Shown here piece by piece: positions 60,540 through 64,000 of a stretch of DNA of 64,000 nt. Origin of the DNA: Chitinophaga nivalis (GTDB lineage Bacteria > Bacteroidota > Bacteroidia > Chitinophagales > Chitinophagaceae); contig NZ_JAPDNR010000001.1 in the NCBI RefSeq assembly GCF_025989125.1, positions 1,098,301 through 1,162,300 of the forward strand. The letters are read 5' to 3'. The position numbers were made by a program, and so were the translations under genes. Numbering within the stretch: the first letter of the stretch is position 1; each line of letters begins with the position of its first letter. Under the pieces are notes generated by a model, which was not told where the DNA came from, did no database searches, and was given only the letters and a program-made list of their open reading frames with translations.

Positions 60540-61526
60540 ATGTATAAACAACAAGTTATAAGGCGTATCGTTTTATGTTGCTTACTGGGGCTGTTGTATC
60601 CTTTCAGTCTGCTGGCACAGTCACCGGAAGTGGCGGCCCATACTGATACCAACAGTATCCGGATTGGAGAGCAGATCAAACTGCATCTTACCGCTACCCT
60701 GTCTGCTGCACAATTCAAAGACGCCGGTTTTAAAATATTATTCCCGGTACTGCCGGATTCCCTCGACCATTTCGAAGTAGTATCCCGTGCAACGCCGGAT
60801 ACCGTTTCCCAACAGGATCTTAAAGTAATCCGGCAAACCTATACGCTGACCAGTTTCGACTCCGGTCATTGGGAGATACCACCCGTGAAATTTGAAGTCA
60901 TTACCGGCAACGGTGTAACGGATTCCCTGGTGACAGCCCCTGTAGGTATTGATGTAACAACAGTGGCTGTAGATACCACCAAAGCCTTCAAACCTATTAA
61001 AGCCATACAAACAGTGCCCTGGAATATCTGGGATTACTGGTTGTATATCGTTATCGGTGCGGCAGCAGCCCTGCTGATCGTGGGCCTGATATGGTATTTC
61101 CGTCGCCGGCCTAAAAAAGTACCTGTGGTGCATACGCCTACGGTGACGCCTTACGAGGTGGCGCAGCAGGCACTGAAAATGCTGAAAGAAGAAAAGTTGT
61201 GGCAGCAGGGAAATATAAAACAATACTATACCCGGTTGACAGATATTCTGCGTGTTTATTTTGAACACCAGTTTGGCATCGCTGCGCTGGAACAAACCAG
61301 TGAAGAGCTGCTGCAACATATCAAACCGGTAACCAAGTTAAACCAGCAACGCGATAAACTTCGTAGTATCCTGGCTATTGCGGATCTGGCCAAATTCGCC
61401 AAGTTACAGCCTACTGCAGATGAGCATGAAGACTGTATGGTGAAGGCGGAAGAAATCCTGGAATGGACACGGCCTAAAGAGGAACCGGTAAGCACGCCTG
61501 AGGAGGTAGCAGGGAAAAAAGCGTAA
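60540..61526 (+). CDS. BatD-like membrane protein of the Bat locus
   Basis: A 328-residue protein with a signal peptide (to about LLAQ), an immunoglobulin-like N-terminal region (about 30-145; IRIGEQIKLHLTATL, TYTLTSFDSGHWEIPPVKFEV), one transmembrane helix (about 165-187) and a cytosolic C-terminus rich in charged helices. It fits the BatD/DUF4381-like component found between the DUF58 and BatA genes. I cannot assign a biochemical activity. A nested hairpin lies in the 93-base gap before batA. Confidence 0.82.
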   Translation: MYKQQVIRRIVLCCLLGLLYPFSLLAQSPEVAAHTDTNSIRIGEQIKLHLTATLSAAQFKDAGFKILFPVLPDSLDHFEVVSRATPDTVSQQDLKVIRQTYTLTSFDSGHWEIPPVKFEVITGNGVTDSLVTAPVGIDVTTVAVDTTKAFKPIKAIQTVPWNIWDYWLYIVIGAAAALLIVGLIWYFRRRPKKVPVVHTPTVTPYEVAQQALKMLKEEKLWQQGNIKQYYTRLTDILRVYFEHQFGIAALEQTSEELLQHIKPVTKLNQQRDKLRSILAIADLAKFAKLQPTADEHEDCMVKAEEILEWTRPKEEPVSTPEEVAGKKA

Positions 61527-61543
61527 TCACTGGAACTAATATT

Positions 61544-61595
61544 AAAGCGGCTTCGTACACATCCTGCTACAACAGGATATTGCCAGCGCCGCTTT
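61544..61595. repeat. Nested inverted repeat inside the Bat operon
   Basis: Outer arms AAAGCGGC / GCCGCTTT and inner arms ATCCTG / CAGGAT, both perfect, between the BatD-like gene and batA. Only a TTTT follows, so it may attenuate or stabilise the operon mRNA. Confidence 0.5.
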
Positions 61596-61619
61596 TGAAA
61601 CGGATCTTAATCAGAAGTA

Positions 61620-62630
61620 ATGAATTTCTCAACGTGGAAAAATATTGAATTTGCTCACCCGGCCTTTTTCTGGCTGCTGTTGCTGGTTCCGGTAATGATA
61701 TACTGGTACTATGCCCGCCGCAAAAAACAGCAGGGAGTGATGATGGTATCCTCCATCGATGGGCTGAAAGGCCTGCCGGTGTCCTGGAAGGTACGTTTCA
61801 GACCATTGCTGCTGGTATTGCGCCTGCTGGCTTACACCGCGCTGGTGGTAGCCCTGGCAAGACCGCAGACCTCCAATACCTCCGAGAATATTGATAGTGA
61901 AGGGATCGACATTGTGATGTCTATAGATATTTCCGGTAGTATGCTGGCGGAAGATCTGCAGCCCAACCGGATGGAAGCGGCCAAAAAAGTAGCCATGAAC
62001 TTCGTGGACGGACGTATCAGCGACCGTATAGGCCTGGTGGTATTTTCCGGCGAAAGCTTTACCCAATGCCCCATTACCACAGACCATACCGTATTAAAGA
62101 ACCAGATCATGCAGGTGAAAAGCGGCATGTTGCAGGATGGTACGGCTATTGGGATGGGACTGGCTACCGCGGTAGACCGGCTACGTAACAGTCACGCTAA
62201 AAGCAAGGTGATTATCCTGCTGACCGACGGGGTGAACAATACCGGGCTGGTAGATCCGCTGACAGCACTGGAAATAGCCAAAGCGTTTAAAATAAGGGTA
62301 TATACCATTGGGGTAGGCACTACCGGGAAGGCCCCCTTCCCTATGCCCATGGCTGATGGCAGCGTGCAGATGGTCATGCAGGATGTACAGATTGATGAGC
62401 CGCTCATGAACAAGATTTCTAAAGAAACCGGTGGTAAATACTTCCGCGCTACCAATAACAATGACCTTAAAAATATCTATGCTGAAATTGATCAGCTGGA
62501 AAAAACAAAGGTGGAAATCACTTCCTACAAACGTTTTGCAGAACATTTCTTTTTACTGGCGATGATTGCCCTGGGTTGTATTTTCCTGGAGGTGGTATTA
62601 CGCTATACTTTATTCAAGAGCCTTCCTTAA
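61620..62630 (+). CDS. batA: BatA-like von Willebrand factor A membrane protein
   Basis: A 336-residue inner-membrane protein with an N-terminal helix pair (about 13-31 and 62-80), a vWA domain with an intact metal-ion site DISGS at 103-107 plus a later LTDGVNNTG, and a C-terminal transmembrane helix (about 310-330). The Bat proteins of Bacteroides fragilis are linked to aerotolerance; the actual role may be envelope stress. It is the last gene of this short locus: a terminator and rsgA follow, and batB and batC are missing. Confidence 0.9.
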   Translation: MNFSTWKNIEFAHPAFFWLLLLVPVMIYWYYARRKKQQGVMMVSSIDGLKGLPVSWKVRFRPLLLVLRLLAYTALVVALARPQTSNTSENIDSEGIDIVMSIDISGSMLAEDLQPNRMEAAKKVAMNFVDGRISDRIGLVVFSGESFTQCPITTDHTVLKNQIMQVKSGMLQDGTAIGMGLATAVDRLRNSHAKSKVIILLTDGVNNTGLVDPLTALEIAKAFKIRVYTIGVGTTGKAPFPMPMADGSVQMVMQDVQIDEPLMNKISKETGGKYFRATNNNDLKNIYAEIDQLEKTKVEITSYKRFAEHFFLLAMIALGCIFLEVVLRYTLFKSLP

Positions 62631-62653
62631 AGGATGGCCCGGTTGAAGATATC

Positions 62654-62725
62654 TTACGCATGGCGCAGCAGCCAGATAAGGGGCATTTACCCCTGTAACC
62701 GCTGTACCATGCGTAATTTTTATTT
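62654..62725 (+). terminator. Terminator of the Bat operon
   Basis: TTACGCATGG (62654-62663) pairs with CCATGCGTAA (62707-62716), with inner CAGC / GCTG and GGGG / CCCC pairs, followed by TTTTTATTT. Confidence 0.8.
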
Positions 62726-62742
62726 CATAAGGGGGTAATGCT

Positions 62743-62750
62743 TAACTTTG
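62743..62750 (+). promoter_or_regulatory. -7 box of rsgA
   Basis: TAACTTTG, identical to the box before rsfS (10125), lies 23 bases before the rsgA start codon. The -33 TTG is not evident. Confidence 0.5.
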
Positions 62751-62772
62751 AGGGCATAATAAATCAGATCTA

Positions 62773-63708
62773 TTGCAAGCAACAGTATATAAATCAACGG
62801 GGAGCTGGTATACCGTAAAAACAGCTGCAGGTGAAATGTTCCAGGCACGCATGAAAGGTGTTTTTAAAATTGATGAAAACATTACTTCCACCAATCCTGT
62901 TGCAGTAGGGGACCTGGTGGAGATTGCACCGGATGACAGCGATGCCAATGCCAAAAATGCCATGATCACGGATATTGGCGCCCGTAAGAATTATATTGTC
63001 CGCAGTTCGCCGCATGGCCGCAATAAAAAACATATTGTAGCCGCCAACCTGGATCAGGCCGTGCTGGTATGTACTGTCAAAGATCCCCGGACCTCCCTGG
63101 GTTTTATAGATCGTTTCCTGGTAACCGCCGCGGCTTATCACATTCCCGTGATATTGGTATTCAACAAGAAAGATATATACCGGGATAAAGAGCTGGAGAA
63201 ATTTGAAGAGATAGCGGCTTTATATGGTAACATCGGTTATGAGGTACTGCTCATTGCTGCCGCCACCGGTGATGGCGTGGATGATGTACAGGAGCTGCTG
63301 AAAGATAAAACCACCCTTATTTCCGGACATTCCGGTGTGGGAAAGTCTTCGTTGATCAATGGACTGATGCCGGGACTGGCACTGCGTACCAAAGCGGTGA
63401 GCGGATGGAGCGGCAAAGGATTACACACCACCACTTCTGCTGAAATGTATGACCTGCCTTTTGGCGGCCGTTTAATAGATACACCGGGCGTACGGGAGTT
63501 CGGGATTGTAGATATCCCTAAAACAGAATTATCGCACTATTTCCTGGAAATGCAGCCTTATATTCAGCAGTGTCAGTTCAATAACTGCCTGCACCTCAAT
63601 GAACCCGGCTGCGCTGTAAAAGCAGCGGTGGAAGCCGGCGAGATAGAGGTAGATCGCTATGTTAGTTATGCTACCATACTGGAAACCATACAGGAAGAGC
63701 TATATTAA
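62773..63708 (+). CDS. rsgA: Ribosome small-subunit GTPase RsgA
   Basis: A circularly permuted GTPase that checks 30S subunit maturation. The 311 residues have an N-terminal OB fold, the G4 motif NKKD at 131-134 ahead of G1 (GHSGVGKSS at 185-193), G3 DTPG later, and a C-terminal zinc knuckle with the Cys/His pattern C-x4-C-x-H-x5-C (CQFNNCLHLNEPGC). The start is TTG at 62773; no in-frame ATG fits. Its TAA at 63706-63708 directly abuts the stop codon of the small minus-strand lipoprotein gene. Confidence 0.95.
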   Translation: MQATVYKSTGSWYTVKTAAGEMFQARMKGVFKIDENITSTNPVAVGDLVEIAPDDSDANAKNAMITDIGARKNYIVRSSPHGRNKKHIVAANLDQAVLVCTVKDPRTSLGFIDRFLVTAAAYHIPVILVFNKKDIYRDKELEKFEEIAALYGNIGYEVLLIAAATGDGVDDVQELLKDKTTLISGHSGVGKSSLINGLMPGLALRTKAVSGWSGKGLHTTTSAEMYDLPFGGRLIDTPGVREFGIVDIPKTELSHYFLEMQPYIQQCQFNNCLHLNEPGCAVKAAVEAGEIEVDRYVSYATILETIQEELY

Positions 63709-63861
63709 TCAGTGCTTCCCAGGTTTATTCAGTTCGTCCAACACCTTTTCTGCGCCCCAGTTACGTTTGGGCTGCGGACAGCCTTTTTTCCGGGTGCGGC
63801 AGGAAGTCAGTAATATCATGCCTGACAATAACAGCAATACAAAGAGGGCAGGTTTGCGCAT
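63709..63861 (-). CDS. Tiny lipoprotein (50 residues)
   Basis: A minus-strand frame from ATG (63859-63861) to TGA (63709-63711). The product starts MRKPALFVLLLLSG and ends its signal peptide with the lipobox LLTSC (Cys21), leaving a 30-residue mature peptide with a second cysteine in KKGCPQPKRNWG and a basic tail. The strong lipobox, good start, and close partner upstream support a real gene despite the small size. The C-x5-K-GCP layout is shared with the next gene. It lies 12 bases after that gene's stop. Function unknown. Confidence 0.75.
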   Translation of the reverse strand: MRKPALFVLLLLSGMILLTSCRTRKKGCPQPKRNWGAEKVLDELNKPGKH

Positions 63862-63873
63862 ATACTTTCTTTT

Positions 63874-64000
63874 TTAGAATAAACGCATTTGTTTGCCCGC
63901 TTTGCGGTTTTGTTTCTTAGTTTCTTTTGTATAGTAATTGGTGGCCGGGCATCCTGTTTTCTGCGAAGAGCAGCCGGGTAACAGGATGCAGCCTAATAAA
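63874..64000 (-). CDS. Second tiny lipoprotein, N-terminus outside window
   Basis: A minus-strand frame open from the right edge to TAA at 63874-63876. The visible end contains LLGCILLPGCSSQKTGCPAT, then a basic tail with TKKQNRKAGKQMRLF. LLPGC looks like a lipobox. After the lipid Cys comes SSQKTGCP, matching the GCP motif of the downstream tiny lipoprotein, so the two are probably paralogues in one operon. The start codon lies beyond position 64000. Confidence 0.65.
   Translation of the reverse strand, partial: LLGCILLPGCSSQKTGCPATNYYTKETKKQNRKAGKQMRLF

Overview
The window reads as chromosome of a Bacteroidota bacterium, most likely family Chitinophagaceae and probably Chitinophaga-like. 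This is inferred from four SusC/SusD outer-membrane pairs, several Bacteroidota-type -7 promoter boxes (TAnnTTTG), many SusD-style lipoproteins, a Bat-type aerotolerance locus and the protein sequences themselves. No rRNA gene, convincing tRNA gene, CRISPR array, prophage or intact insertion sequence was seen.

Layout. 1-13.4 kb is mostly housekeeping: a truncated lipoprotein gene, gpmI, a secreted DUF4783 protein, a nadC / lipid kinase / SUI1 operon, an AraC regulator with an aldo/keto reductase, a GT39 membrane glycosyltransferase, birA, and rsfS-ftsH-LUD. 13.4-17.5 kb holds an LpxH-like lipid A enzyme, recO and an RND/MMPL exporter. 17.8-40.2 kb is the accessory block. A transposase-derived helix-turn-helix protein that appears to have lost its catalytic residues is followed by four consecutive SusC/SusD pairs, all on the plus strand; one pair has an extra small lipoprotein. 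Long non-coding leaders separate the pairs. No glycoside hydrolase, sigma/anti-sigma pair or two-component regulator lies in the block. 40.5-56.7 kb returns to core genes: a TlpA-like lipoprotein, gatB, an aldehyde dehydrogenase, a PDZ protein, alaS, an M23 peptidase, a MerR regulator, a cysteine-less thioredoxin-fold protein, MscS, an amidohydrolase, prfA, a DUF937/EF-hand protein, an OmpA lipoprotein and vanZ. 56.8-64 kb holds gcvH, a cyclophilin, a short Bat-type operon (moxR, DUF58, BatD-like, batA), rsgA and two very small lipoprotein genes at the right edge.

Points of interest. The best candidate for something undescribed is the IS1595-like protein at 17829-18521. Its DNA-binding and C-terminal segments match the family, but all three expected DDE positions look substituted, it has its own terminator, and it sits at the head of the SusCD array, so it may be a domesticated regulator. 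Other items are a conserved GCTTATGA start context at all four SusC genes with two decayed copies before the fourth, several long nested inverted repeats in intergenic gaps (two may be structured RNAs), and a tandem pair of tiny lipoproteins sharing a GCP motif. Functional calls rest on motif recognition by eye; no database search was run.
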